From JAURFX01 sp038125265 (GTDB lineage Bacteria > Pseudomonadota > Gammaproteobacteria > Steroidobacterales > Rariloculaceae): a stretch of 43,639 nucleotides of DNA. Below the pieces are notes generated by a model. It worked only from the letters and a program-made list of their open reading frames with translations, searched no databases and was not told the origin of the DNA. This document shows positions 17,735 to 26,884 of this stretch, piece after piece. Each line of letters starts with the position of its first letter. The first letter of the stretch is position 1. The stretch covers positions 1 to 43,639 of the forward strand of contig JAYPDM010000009.1 of the NCBI GenBank assembly GCA_038125265.1, in the 5' to 3' direction. The translations under genes and the position numbers were made by a program.

Positions 17735-20401
17735 GCCCCAATTGTTTTCAATACCCACATCAACAACCAGAGGGACAATAAGATTGGCAACTTGTTCCAT
17801 AGTTGTTTTAATATTTTCAGCCTCTTGCTCTGCTTCGTCACGATACGACTCAAAAATCAACTCATCATGTACTTGCATGATCATTTTTGTTTGATTTTTA
17901 TTTTTATAATGATTATGAAGTTCTATCATAGCGAGCTTAATAATATCAGCAGCACTTCCCTGCATCGGGGCGTTGATCGCAGCACGCTCAGCGTATTGTC
18001 TTAAGTTATAATTTTTTGCATCAATATTATCTATAAATATTTTTCTACCCAGCGTGGTTTCTATATATTTATTTTTTCGAGCGAATGCTTTCGTATCCTC
18101 TAAGAAATTTTTAACATCTGGAAATTGTTTAAAGTAGTATTCTATATAATCTTTTGCTTCATTTTGAAATATACCTAATTGCTTAGATAGGCCGAAGGGC
18201 GACATTCCATAAATAATCCCAAAGTTGATTGCTTTTGCACTTCTTCTTTCATCGGGTCCCACATCCTTTGGTTTGAGACTAAATATTTGGCAAGCAGTCA
18301 TCGTGTGAATATCTAAGCCATCATTGAAGGCTCTTACTAAATTTTTATCTTGAGATAGATGGGCAAGGATCCTTAATTCTATTTGAGAATAGTCAGCGGC
18401 AATTATCATAGAGTTTTCTTCAGCAATAAAAGCTTCCCGAATTTTTCTGCCCTCGTTCGTTCTTATAGGAATATTTTGAAGGTTGGGATTGGATGAAGAA
18501 AGCCTCCCAGTGACTACATTAGCTTGATGATAGGATGTATGAATACGATTGGTTACAGAATTTATTTCTAGCGGAAGCTTATCGGTATAGGTAGATATGA
18601 GTTTAGATACGGTTCTATGCTCTAGGATTTTTTTTGGAAGTTCATAGCTTACTGCTAAATCTTGCAACACTGATTCTGACGTTGAGGGTTGTCCTCCCGG
18701 AGTCTTACCTAGGATGGGGAGTTCCAGTACCTCAAATAAAATTCTTTGGAGCTGCTTCGGAGAGGATAAATTAAATTCTTCTCCAACTTCAGCAAATACC
18801 TCATCCTCAATTTTTTTAATTTTTTTCTTTAGTTCTTGGCTTTGTTGCTTGAGTTTTTTTTCATCAAGCAAAACGCCTGTGCTTTCAATTCTTTGTAATA
18901 TCTTGATTAAAGGCTCATCGATCTTAAAGTAGATTTTTTCAAGATTTTTATCTTGGCTAATTTTTTTTGAGAGTATTTTATGTAAGAGGTAGGTTACATG
19001 TGCATCCTCAGCAGCATATTGAGTTGCCCTCTCTACTTCGACCTCATCAAAACATATTTGCTTTGCTCCTTTGCCAGCAACTTCTTCATAGGTGACTGGA
19101 TTAATACCTAAATATTTCAAGGAAACCGAGTTTAAGTCATGCCTATTCAACGAGGGGTCTAATAGGAATGACTCGATCATGGTATCAAATAATGTGCCCT
19201 GAAACTTTAAGCCATATCTCTCTAATACATGCATATCATATTTTATATGATGACCTATTTTGGTAATCTGCTCGTTCTCAATGATCCCTTTAAGCAAATT
19301 CAGTGCAGTCTTAAAATCTATTTGTCTCTGGTCTGATTTATGTGCCAATGGAACATAATAAGCATGATTTTCATCCGAGCAGATTGAAAAACCTACCAAC
19401 TCTGCATCTTTATAATTCAGGCTTGTAGTTTCAGTATCAATGGCAAAAATTTTCGTTTTTTTAATATTATCAATTACTTTATTTAATTCTTTTTCATCAG
19501 TAATCATTTGATAGTTATGATTAAATTGCTTGGCTGGTGTTTTTATATTATTGGTAAACCTTTTTTTAATATGATTAAGTTCATACTCATCAAGAATAGG
19601 TAAGAGTTTATCGATATTTGGAGGGTGCCGAAGAAAGTCTTGAATCTTATGAGTAAGATCTACTTTGATATCAATGGTTACAAGCTGCTTAAAAAGAGGT
19701 AGATCTGATAAGGTATTTTTAATTTTTTCTGTAATACTTTTCTTGCCTTCGATGCTGTCAAGATTTGCTAGAAGGTTTTCAAGTGTTACAAATTCCTCTA
19801 ATAATTTTTGAGCAGTTTTTGGACCTACTCCCTGCACGCCTGGGATATTATCTGATTGGTCTCCAATCAGTGCCAGATAGTCAATAATTTGATTAGGTTT
19901 AACGCCGAATTTCTCAAATACGCCTTTTTCATCAAGTAAATTCTGCGTATTACTATTGATGATCCTTATATCTTTAGTGACGAGTTGAGCCATATCTTTA
20001 TCTGATGTCGATATCAGCACATCAAGATCTAAGCTCTCTGCTTTTTTAGAAATAGTTCCAATCACATCATCAGCTTCAACGCCAGGGATGACGAGTGTTG
20101 AAAAATTTAGAGCATTGATTATATTTTTCAGAGGTTCAATCTGTTCTCTCAAATCTTCAGGCATTTTTGATCTATGCGCTTTATATTCCTGATAGATTTC
20201 ATTTCTAAAAGATCCACCTGGCGCATCAAATACAACGACGAAATACTCAGGATCATAATCATCGATTAGCTTAAAAAGCATATTAATGACACCGGTAATT
20301 GCTCCTGTTGGTACACCCGAAGAGGTCGATAAGTCAGGCAGGGCATGATAAGCCCGATAAAGATAACCGGAGCCGTCTACAAGTATTAATTTTTCTTTCA
20401 T
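17723..20401 (-). CDS. polA: DNA polymerase I
   Basis: An 892-residue three-domain Pol I. The N-terminal 5'-3' nuclease domain is complete (D-G-S-G-Y-L-Y-R-A-Y start). The 3'-5' proofreading domain keeps its metal site (D322-T-E324), so proofreading is probably active. The polymerase domain has motif A D670-Y-S-Q-I-E-L-R, motif B R-R-S-A-K-A-I-N-F-G-I-I-Y-G with the Phe that selects against dideoxynucleotides, and motif C H-D846-E. The start codon shares an ATGA overlap with lptM, so polA is the last gene of the long arginine operon. It overlaps engB tail-to-tail by 12 bases, leaving no room for a Spot 42-like RNA, which lies downstream of polA in E. coli. Confidence 0.97.
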   Translation of the reverse strand: MKEKLILVDGSGYLYRAYHALPDLSTSSGVPTGAITGVINMLFKLIDDYDPEYFVVVFDAPGGSFRNEIYQEYKAHRSKMPEDLREQIEPLKNIINALNFSTLVIPGVEADDVIGTISKKAESLDLDVLISTSDKDMAQLVTKDIRIINSNTQNLLDEKGVFEKFGVKPNQIIDYLALIGDQSDNIPGVQGVGPKTAQKLLEEFVTLENLLANLDSIEGKKSITEKIKNTLSDLPLFKQLVTIDIKVDLTHKIQDFLRHPPNIDKLLPILDEYELNHIKKRFTNNIKTPAKQFNHNYQMITDEKELNKVIDNIKKTKIFAIDTETTSLNYKDAELVGFSICSDENHAYYVPLAHKSDQRQIDFKTALNLLKGIIENEQITKIGHHIKYDMHVLERYGLKFQGTLFDTMIESFLLDPSLNRHDLNSVSLKYLGINPVTYEEVAGKGAKQICFDEVEVERATQYAAEDAHVTYLLHKILSKKISQDKNLEKIYFKIDEPLIKILQRIESTGVLLDEKKLKQQSQELKKKIKKIEDEVFAEVGEEFNLSSPKQLQRILFEVLELPILGKTPGGQPSTSESVLQDLAVSYELPKKILEHRTVSKLISTYTDKLPLEINSVTNRIHTSYHQANVVTGRLSSSNPNLQNIPIRTNEGRKIREAFIAEENSMIIAADYSQIELRILAHLSQDKNLVRAFNDGLDIHTMTACQIFSLKPKDVGPDERRSAKAINFGIIYGMSPFGLSKQLGIFQNEAKDYIEYYFKQFPDVKNFLEDTKAFARKNKYIETTLGRKIFIDNIDAKNYNLRQYAERAAINAPMQGSAADIIKLAMIELHNHYKNKNQTKMIMQVHDELIFESYRDEAEQEAENIKTTMEQVANLIVPLVVDVGIENNWGLAH

Positions 20402-20541
20402 TGAGAATTTTCTGAAGCTATATAGGGCAAAGCCTCAGAGAAAGTATCATCAGAATCACTTGGAAGATATAACTCACCTGTTTGACCACAGCCCCATAAA
20501 AAAATTAGGAGTAGGACTGCATTCAAAGTAATTTTTTTCAT
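20398..20541 (-). CDS. lptM: LptM (YifL)-like small outer-membrane lipoprotein
   Basis: A 47-residue lipoprotein: N-terminal M-K-K, hydrophobic stretch, lipobox L-W-G-C with Cys18, then C-G-Q-T-G-E-L-Y-L-P, which matches the C-G-x-x-G-x-L-Y-x-P signature of LptM/YifL. In E. coli LptM mimics LPS in the LptD-LptE translocon and promotes LptD disulfide maturation. The start overlaps the argH stop (ATGA) and the stop overlaps the polA start (ATGA), so it is coupled on both sides. Trp at position -2 of the lipobox is unusual. In other Gammaproteobacteria the gene is usually next to lysA-dapF; its place between argH and polA is unusual. It is too short for ordinary gene calling. Confidence 0.88.
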   Translation of the reverse strand: MKKITLNAVLLLIFLWGCGQTGELYLPSDSDDTFSEALPYIASENSQ

Positions 20542-21719
20542 TTATAAAGCTTAGCAATTTCCTGATACGCCTCTCTAAAACTTATTCCCTGATCTTGAAC
20601 CATTCTGTAAGCTTTTTCCGTTGCATGGAGGCGATCATCTAAGCTTATATTTTCAGGAATAAATACAAGGTTTTCAAGTGAGAAGGCAACAGCTTGAATT
20701 GTCTCTATTGTAATATCGATACATCTAAATAAAGGTGCTTTAATTCTCTGCAAGTCTCTGTGATAGCCAGAGGTCAATTTACTGGTAATTAAGAAAATTT
20801 CTTGGATTGTAGCGATCGGGACGGAAGAAGCAGATCTTGCAAGCTCAAAAATATCTGGATTCTTTTTCTGGGGCATAATTGATGAACCCGTTGTTATCTC
20901 ATCCTTTAATTTAACAAAACCGAATTCTTGAGAATTAAATAGAATAATATCAGAGCATAGCTTGCTGAGATCGCATAAGATCAAACTACATTCAAATGCC
21001 ATGGATGCCTCAAGCTTTCCTCGGCTTATTTGTACTGAGGTAACAGGATCTTGGGTTTTATTGAATTGAAGTAATTGGGTAGTCAATTCTCTGTCAATGT
21101 TGAGTCCTGGCGTCCCATAACCAGCTGCTGAACCCAATGGATTGAGCGAGCAATTTTCTCTGAGCTGAGCAACTCTATGCTTATTTTGATCGAGTTCAGA
21201 TATAAAGCCTTGCGCCCATAATTGTACTGAACTTGGCATCGCTTGCTGTAAATGGGTATAGCCTGGAATGGCAATTTGGCCAAAATTTGAATTTATTCGA
21301 TCGAGCGATTTAATCAGGTCATCTATCGCCTGAGAAATATGATCACAAACATCCATAAGATATAATCTTAAGGCGCAAAGCAATTGATCATTTCGTGATC
21401 TACCAAGATGAATTTTTCCGCCTAGCTGACCAAGCTTCCTGGTCAGTGCATTTTCAATCGCTGTATGACAATCCTCTTCATCGGCTGAAATATTCCAGTG
21501 TCCTTCCTGGAATGATATGGCTAATTCATTTAACGCTTTAACGATTTGATCAAGTTCATCATCTTTAAGGTACCCTTGAGAATGAAGCATTTTGGCATGC
21601 GCATCGCTACCTTTTAAATCATAAGGAATTAATCTTTTATCCAGTTGACTGTCTTCAGCTGAAGTGTAGTTCAATATTAGATGATTAAGCTCAATGCCTT
21701 TATCCCAAAGCTTTGTCAT
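20538..21719 (-). CDS. argH: argininosuccinate lyase
   Basis: A 393-residue lyase of the fumarase/aspartase superfamily, the last step of arginine synthesis (argininosuccinate to arginine and fumarate). The signature loop G-S-S-I-M-P-Q-K-K-N-P-D carries the catalytic Ser, and G-Y-T-H-L-Q holds the catalytic His. It is about 60-70 residues shorter than E. coli ArgH (457), mainly at the C-terminus, while the catalytic core is complete. Shorter ArgH forms occur in Xanthomonas and Bacteroidetes, which also use acetylornithine-type carbamoylation. It starts two bases after the argB stop and ends with an ATGA overlap to lptM. Confidence 0.93.
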   Translation of the reverse strand: MTKLWDKGIELNHLILNYTSAEDSQLDKRLIPYDLKGSDAHAKMLHSQGYLKDDELDQIVKALNELAISFQEGHWNISADEEDCHTAIENALTRKLGQLGGKIHLGRSRNDQLLCALRLYLMDVCDHISQAIDDLIKSLDRINSNFGQIAIPGYTHLQQAMPSSVQLWAQGFISELDQNKHRVAQLRENCSLNPLGSAAGYGTPGLNIDRELTTQLLQFNKTQDPVTSVQISRGKLEASMAFECSLILCDLSKLCSDIILFNSQEFGFVKLKDEITTGSSIMPQKKNPDIFELARSASSVPIATIQEIFLITSKLTSGYHRDLQRIKAPLFRCIDITIETIQAVAFSLENLVFIPENISLDDRLHATEKAYRMVQDQGISFREAYQEIAKLYK

Positions 21720-21721
21720 AT

Positions 21722-22648
21722 CTACGCCTTTTGTTCTTCTTTAGTGAGCGATTCTATATCTTTTACTACTAAAGTTCCTGTACCTTCATTAGTAAAAATT
21801 TCTAATAAGATACTATCAGGTAATTCATGTGAAATGATATGCACTCGGTTAACACCCGCATTAATTGCACTCTCAATTGCAGCTACTTTTGGTAGCATTC
21901 CATCCATTAATTTGCCCTTCACTTTCATTTGGTTTAATTGTTCAAGGTCAATATAAGAAATGAGTGAAGAGGGGTCTTTAACATCTTCAAGTATTCCAGG
22001 GGCCCCTGTAGCTAGGATCAATTTTTCTGCTCCTATTTGTGATGCAATTGCGGCTGCTACCGTATCAGCATTTATATTTAAAAGAGTCCCATGCTCATCC
22101 GAGGATAGTGGAGATATAATCGGAACTAAATCGCTGTCCAGTTGTTTATTGATGACTGAAACATCCACCGAATCGATGTCACCAACAAATCCAAAATCTA
22201 TCGATTCTTCGCCCTTTTTAACCAAGGGTCTTTTGTGCGCTTTAATTAAGCCACAATCAACACCGCTGATGCCAACCGCATGAATACCTAGATCACGACA
22301 ACACGCTAATATTTGAGTATTAATTTGTCCATTGAGCACCATAATCGAAACTGCAAGCGAATCGGCATCCGTGACCCTTCTGCCATCAACTATTTTTGTT
22401 GAGAGGCCTAGAGCCTTTTCTAGTGCGGTAGATTGAGGTCCACCCCCATGAATCACTACAGTTCTAATACCTAAATTATGCAGTATTCCGATTTGCTCCA
22501 TAAATCTAAGTGTGCTCTCCTTATTAGTAAATACCTCACCCCCCGCTTTAACTACGAAGGTCTTTTTTTTGTATAGCTTGATATAAGGTACTGCATGCTT
22601 TAGCGCACTAATCATTGTCATTCTCTCTTTGGCAACATTCATCATCAT
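21722..22648 (-). CDS. argB: acetylglutamate kinase
   Basis: A 308-residue amino-acid kinase that phosphorylates N-acetyl-L-glutamate. Glycine motifs V-V-K-A-G-G-E (about residue 32) and H-G-G-G-P-Q are present; the first has Ala where K-Y-G-G or K-x-G-G is common. The extra N-terminal helix (about residues 8-28) is the feature of the hexameric, arginine-inhibited kinases found in Pseudomonas; E. coli ArgB (258) lacks it. Feedback inhibition by arginine is therefore likely. Three ATG codons lie at the start (22648, 22645, 22642), preceded by AGGAG; the first is kept. It directly follows the argF' stop. Confidence 0.92.
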   Translation of the reverse strand: MMMNVAKERMTMISALKHAVPYIKLYKKKTFVVKAGGEVFTNKESTLRFMEQIGILHNLGIRTVVIHGGGPQSTALEKALGLSTKIVDGRRVTDADSLAVSIMVLNGQINTQILACCRDLGIHAVGISGVDCGLIKAHKRPLVKKGEESIDFGFVGDIDSVDVSVINKQLDSDLVPIISPLSSDEHGTLLNINADTVAAAIASQIGAEKLILATGAPGILEDVKDPSSLISYIDLEQLNQMKVKGKLMDGMLPKVAAIESAINAGVNRVHIISHELPDSILLEIFTNEGTGTLVVKDIESLTKEEQKA

Positions 22649-23650
22649 TTAAACTCCTAGTAGCATGTGATAGAGGACCGCCATTTGTGCCCATAATCTA
22701 TTGTTTGCTTGCTTTAATACAATGCTCCTTTCACTATTGAGTACGCTATCTGATACCACAACATTTCTTCTTACAGGAAGGCAATGCATAAATTTACAAG
22801 TTGAATTTGTATCAAACCACTCATCATTGACGCACCAATTTTTATATTTAGCTCTGATGGCGCCCTCTTCGCTATTTCTTCCGTAATAAATAGGCGATAC
22901 CCATGATTTTGCATAAATAATATCAGCATCATTCATACAAGATTTTTGATCATGACTGATACTTAAGTTACCACCATTTTGACTAGCAAGCTGATGTGCA
23001 ACTTGCATGATTGCATCAGGAAGTATGTATTCCTCGGGGCATAATAAAGTGACATCCATGCCTCTTTTCGTTGCCATTTTAAGAGTAGATGAGGGGACAG
23101 CAAGAGGCAGAGCTTTTGGATGATAAGCCCAGCTTAGGACAAATTTACCACCTTTTTTAGGTATATCTAATTCATCTAACGTTTTCCAATCAGCAAGGCT
23201 TTGACAGGGATGCTGAATAGCGCTTTCCATGTTGATAAGGGGCTTATCGATTAATTTGTATATATTATTAAAAAACACATCATCAAGATCATCAGCAAGG
23301 CTCTCTTGCTTGGCGAATGCTCTAACACCAAGAATATCGGCATAGGATGCAATGACTGGAAGTGCCTCCCTTATATGCTCTGCCTTATTACCATCCATTA
23401 CGACTCCATCTTCGAGCTCAAGATTATGGATTGCCATATCGGGGCTCACCATGAAGCTATTGCCACCGAGCCTAGCCATGCCTGACTGAAATGAGGTCAT
23501 CGTTCTTAGCGAAGGACTGAGAAAAAGTAGGGCTAAAATTTTCCCCTTTAATGCATCAGGTTCTGGGTGATTTTGTAATCTCTTTGCGAGCATTAATAGC
23601 TGATTTATTAAATTAGGATCGAGATCAGCAATATCATTAAGAAATTTCAT
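22649..23650 (-). CDS. argF': N-acetylornithine carbamoyltransferase (AOTCase-type)
   Basis: A 333-residue transcarbamylase. The carbamoyl-phosphate motif is S-P-S-L-R-T (residues 45-50), the P-S-(L/M)-R-T form of acetyl/succinylornithine enzymes and not the S-T-R-T of ordinary OTC. The second motif, H-C-L-P-V-R-R-N-V, is also diagnostic for the AOTCase group. It would convert N-acetylornithine to N-acetylcitrulline, so acetyl removal should come after carbamoylation as in Xanthomonas. Residues 89-92 (K-A-E-H) lie in the loop whose Glu or Pro discriminates acetyl from succinyl substrates. The Glu favours acetyl, but this needs an alignment. It overlaps the argD end by 14 bases. Confidence 0.9.
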   Translation of the reverse strand: MKFLNDIADLDPNLINQLLMLAKRLQNHPEPDALKGKILALLFLSPSLRTMTSFQSGMARLGGNSFMVSPDMAIHNLELEDGVVMDGNKAEHIREALPVIASYADILGVRAFAKQESLADDLDDVFFNNIYKLIDKPLINMESAIQHPCQSLADWKTLDELDIPKKGGKFVLSWAYHPKALPLAVPSSTLKMATKRGMDVTLLCPEEYILPDAIMQVAHQLASQNGGNLSISHDQKSCMNDADIIYAKSWVSPIYYGRNSEEGAIRAKYKNWCVNDEWFDTNSTCKFMHCLPVRRNVVVSDSVLNSERSIVLKQANNRLWAQMAVLYHMLLGV

Positions 23651-24776
23651 GACATACCTCTTTTAGAGTTTCAATAAATAGCTCAACTTCCTCAACTGAA
23701 AGCGTTAAAGGCGGGAGAAGTCTAATAGTATTTTTAAAAGAGCTGCTACCTACAAGGATATTTTTATCAAGTAATCTAGCTTTGATCTCGCCTGCGAAAT
23801 CTGAAACAAGGCCAATGAGTAAACCTTTTCCTTGTACTTGAGTGATAGGGGGTAATAAACATCCTTTCATAAGCAATGCTGAAACTCGGGAAATATTTTT
23901 AAGAAAAGACTTATCTTGAATTGTATCGGTTACAAAACTAACGGCAGCTGAAGCAAGTGGTCCGCCCCCGAATGTAGAACCTAAATCTCCAGGACCCAGA
24001 GACGATGCTATTTCCTTTGATACAAGAACAGCCCCCACAGGAACACCACCCCCTAAACCTTTTGCCAGGGTAATCATGTCAGGCTTTATATTATAAAGGT
24101 TGCTACAAAAAACCTCTCCACATCGAGCCATACCACACTGCACCTCATCGGCAATCAGGAATACCTTATGATCTTTACACTTTTGCTCGAGTGCGCTGAT
24201 ATAGCTTTGGTCAAATGCATAGGCTCCGCCAATACCTTGAACCGGCTCAATAATAACTGCAGCCACATCTTTATCAATCCTATGTAGGCCTTCCATCGAG
24301 TCTCTCTCTATAAATTCGACATTCATAGGCTTATTGGGGAAACCGTACCATTTTTCATTACCCCAGGTTACTGCTGCGGCAGCGGCAGTTCGCCCATGAA
24401 ACGCATGTTTGAGACTGATTACTTTTTTTCGGTCATTACTGATCTTAAGAGCAATTTTGAGAGCATTTTCATTAGCTTCTGCGCCGCTATTGACAAAAAA
24501 AACTTTATCAACGCTGTCTGGAGCTAGGCTTATAAGCTTTTTTGAGGCTTCTTCCCGAATGGGAAGATTTACAGCATTCGATTGAAAAATAAGATCTTTA
24601 ATCTGCTTTGATAAAAAATCACTGAACTGCTCATTGCCATAACCAAGCGAAGTGACCGCATGGCCACCATACATATCTAAAATTTTTCGACCATCCTCAG
24701 AATAAATATAGGACCCGCTCGCATGGCTAGGGATAAAATTTAAAAAGGGATAAACCTCATTTAATTGCTTTAACAT
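23637..24776 (-). CDS. argD: acetylornithine aminotransferase
   Basis: A 379-residue class III PLP aminotransferase that makes N-acetylornithine from acetylglutamate semialdehyde. The PLP lysine is K239 in T-L-A-K-G-L-G-G-G. The D-E-V-Q-C-G motif, S-G-A-E-A-N-E phosphate-site segment and H-G-R-T segment are intact. I take the ATG at 24776, with AGAGG about nine bases upstream, over the TTG at 24785 and the GTG at 24782 that overlaps the argC stop. The gene is between argC and argF', as the pathway order suggests. Succinylornithine or GABA specificity cannot be excluded by sequence alone. Confidence 0.9.
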   Translation of the reverse strand: MLKQLNEVYPFLNFIPSHASGSYIYSEDGRKILDMYGGHAVTSLGYGNEQFSDFLSKQIKDLIFQSNAVNLPIREEASKKLISLAPDSVDKVFFVNSGAEANENALKIALKISNDRKKVISLKHAFHGRTAAAAAVTWGNEKWYGFPNKPMNVEFIERDSMEGLHRIDKDVAAVIIEPVQGIGGAYAFDQSYISALEQKCKDHKVFLIADEVQCGMARCGEVFCSNLYNIKPDMITLAKGLGGGVPVGAVLVSKEIASSLGPGDLGSTFGGGPLASAAVSFVTDTIQDKSFLKNISRVSALLMKGCLLPPITQVQGKGLLIGLVSDFAGEIKARLLDKNILVGSSSFKNTIRLLPPLTLSVEEVELFIETLKEVCHEIS

Positions 24777-24778
24777 TT

Positions 24779-25837
24779 TCACCAACCTCTAGAAGCCGAT
24801 AAGAGACCGGTTGACTCATCAATCTTGTTTAGTTTATTCGCCCACTGAATAGATCCACCTGCGGCACCTTTAATTAAGTTATCGATTACACAATTAACAA
24901 TAATTGTTCCTCTTTGCTGTTCAATATAGATTTCAGCAAAATTTGTTCCAGCTACATCTTTTATCTTTGGAGGCGTATTTAGTATTTTTACAAAGTAGCT
25001 GTCTTTATAAAAATCTGTGAATAATTTTTTTATGCTCGTAGTATCTATTTTATTCCGAGGTCGATAGGAGATACTTGAATGTATTCCTCTTACAAAGGGT
25101 CCCGAATGCGGCAAAAAGTCTAATTGAATTTCTCGATTATATGAATGTTTTACTAAATCTTCTATTTCAAATTGATGCCTATGATTAAGAGTAGAGTAAG
25201 CATAAAAATTTTCACTTCTAAAGGGATGATGCGTGTTATTTTTTGGTGCAGCTCCTGAGCCACTGCTTCCAGTAACGGAATGGACAAGAAAATGATCTTG
25301 ATGATCATTTAATAAAAGCAGAGGAACCATAGCTAAAAGTATGGAAGTAGAAAAGCAGCCAGGATGAGCGATCCGAGATGTAAAATCTTGTGTTATCTCC
25401 GGTATGCCGCAAGTAAAACTCTGGTGTATTTCATGAGCAAGAGGCTTAACCTCATAGAGCATTTCATAGGTTGCTAGGTCACTGAATCTAAAATCTGCAG
25501 AGGTATCAACGATCTTGAGATCAATATCAAGATCGTTAGCTAATGAAATAATCTCTTCAAGGATTTTGGCAGTACTTCCATGGGGTGCCGCTGACAAAAT
25601 AGTCACTTTAGATTCAGTTGTTATAGCCTGCTTGAGAGAAGCAAAATTTAAAAACTTTTGGTCTTTAGTTAATTTATGCTTTAAGTGAGAGAAATGATCT
25701 GCAATGGTTTCACCTGCAAAACTGTTAGACATTACTCCCTTGAGAGAAAAATGAGGATGGTCGAGTGTTAATCTTATAAGCTCTCCAGATACATAACCTG
25801 TACCACCAACAATATAAATTGAAACTTTCTCTTCCAT
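24779..25837 (-). CDS. argC: N-acetyl-gamma-glutamyl-phosphate reductase
   Basis: A 352-residue reductase of the ArgC/LysY family. The N-terminal NADP motif is G-G-T-G-Y-V-S-G-E-L (residues 11-20), and the catalytic Cys161 lies in H-P-G-C-F. The substrate loop has H-H-P-F-R-S and later N-H-R-H-Q-F-E-I. From memory this H-H-P-x-R-S ... H-R-H arrangement is closer to LysY/ArgC of the carrier-protein pathway than to E. coli ArgC, yet no LysW-like carrier gene is nearby, so ordinary ArgC function is the default. It directly follows the unknown P-loop gene and ends two bases before argD. Confidence 0.9.
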   Translation of the reverse strand: MEEKVSIYIVGGTGYVSGELIRLTLDHPHFSLKGVMSNSFAGETIADHFSHLKHKLTKDQKFLNFASLKQAITTESKVTILSAAPHGSTAKILEEIISLANDLDIDLKIVDTSADFRFSDLATYEMLYEVKPLAHEIHQSFTCGIPEITQDFTSRIAHPGCFSTSILLAMVPLLLLNDHQDHFLVHSVTGSSGSGAAPKNNTHHPFRSENFYAYSTLNHRHQFEIEDLVKHSYNREIQLDFLPHSGPFVRGIHSSISYRPRNKIDTTSIKKLFTDFYKDSYFVKILNTPPKIKDVAGTNFAEIYIEQQRGTIIVNCVIDNLIKGAAGGSIQWANKLNKIDESTGLLSASRGW

Positions 25838-26884
25838 CTAGGCTCCAATAATTTTTTCCATATATAGTCCCAGCTCATTTGCATTAGTCAGGGCATTTAT
25901 GCCTCTAACATTAAGCTGATTCTCAATAATTTTAATTCCAACTGCATTATCCGTAGCTGAGCCGGTGACTAAGTCTGGGTTTATAGAAAACTTGTTCTTT
26001 AAAATCTCAACTCCACCCCATGCACCAACAGGATCATTAGCACATAAGATCCATGAACTGACTTGAGACTTAATATCATCATCTTTTAGAATGGCTTCCA
26101 CTCCATACTCACCAAGTAGCCCATCCCCCAATTCAAAGACAATCATGTCAGGTTTCGAGGTTTTCATTTCTTCAATGAGCGTTCTCACTATCGTTGGAGC
26201 ATTTTTGTGATTGGTTGACATAACACCGTAGTCAGAAAAAATTTCTGCTTTTTGGGCGCCAGCATCTTCCATGGCTAAAATATCTCTTCGTAGAGCAACG
26301 CCTGTAGCCTTGAAGGCATTGACGACAAGGCCTTTATGCTTGAAGTGGCTAACCACAGCACAGGATGCAACAGTTTTCCCAGCATCCATACATGTACCAG
26401 CAATTCCTATAATAGGAATCTTAGTTTCAGTAATTGCTTGATTTGTGGGCAGCTCTTTCTTTCTTCCTATTGCAGGAATCCCAATTCTCTCGCCAAGAAA
26501 GGGAAATTCTAAAACAGCCCCAAGTACCCTGCAATTAAAGGGCTCTCCCACAGACGGATTAACAGAGTCACAAATTCCTAATACCCCACCAAGATTTAAG
26601 ATTTGTAATTCATCATTTACCTCAACTTTCTCTGGCATATGCCCCGAATAGCCAAAGAGCGCTTTCCTCTCGCCAAGAGCACCAATAATGATATCTCCCT
26701 TATTTATTCGAGCCATACGCCCACTGATTAGCTCCAGAGTGTTATATCTGGATTTATTATTGAGTACTTCAACAACAAGTAGCGCACCTTCCTTACAAAG
26801 TATTTCACTAGATATCCTGACCTCTTGGCCAAGATTATTGTGGACTGCAACAGAAGCAATTTTATCGACAATCTGTGATTTCAT
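25838..26884 (-). CDS. P-loop protein of unknown function in the arginine operon (DUF1611/DgcN-like?)
   Basis: A 348-residue soluble protein. Residues 1-145 form a beta-rich, glycine-containing N-terminal domain without known motifs. Residues 155-345 form a P-loop domain with G-T-C-M-D-A-G-K-T at 163-171, which has the spacing of BioD/CbiA-type enzymes (G-T-D-T-x-V-G-K-T). Later conserved-looking segments are V-F-E-L-G-D-G-L (about 246-253) and N-D-P-V-G-A-W-G-G. I associate it with DUF1611-type proteins, whose DgcN member is, as I recall, a D-glutamate N-acetyltransferase; this link is tentative. Its ATG overlaps the argG stop (ATGA), and argC follows immediately. The operon lacks a recognisable argA/argJ and argE, so an acyl-transfer or deacylation role is an attractive inference. 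Confidence 0.7.
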   Translation of the reverse strand: MKSQIVDKIASVAVHNNLGQEVRISSEILCKEGALLVVEVLNNKSRYNTLELISGRMARINKGDIIIGALGERKALFGYSGHMPEKVEVNDELQILNLGGVLGICDSVNPSVGEPFNCRVLGAVLEFPFLGERIGIPAIGRKKELPTNQAITETKIPIIGIAGTCMDAGKTVASCAVVSHFKHKGLVVNAFKATGVALRRDILAMEDAGAQKAEIFSDYGVMSTNHKNAPTIVRTLIEEMKTSKPDMIVFELGDGLLGEYGVEAILKDDDIKSQVSSWILCANDPVGAWGGVEILKNKFSINPDLVTGSATDNAVGIKIIENQLNVRGINALTNANELGLYMEKIIGA

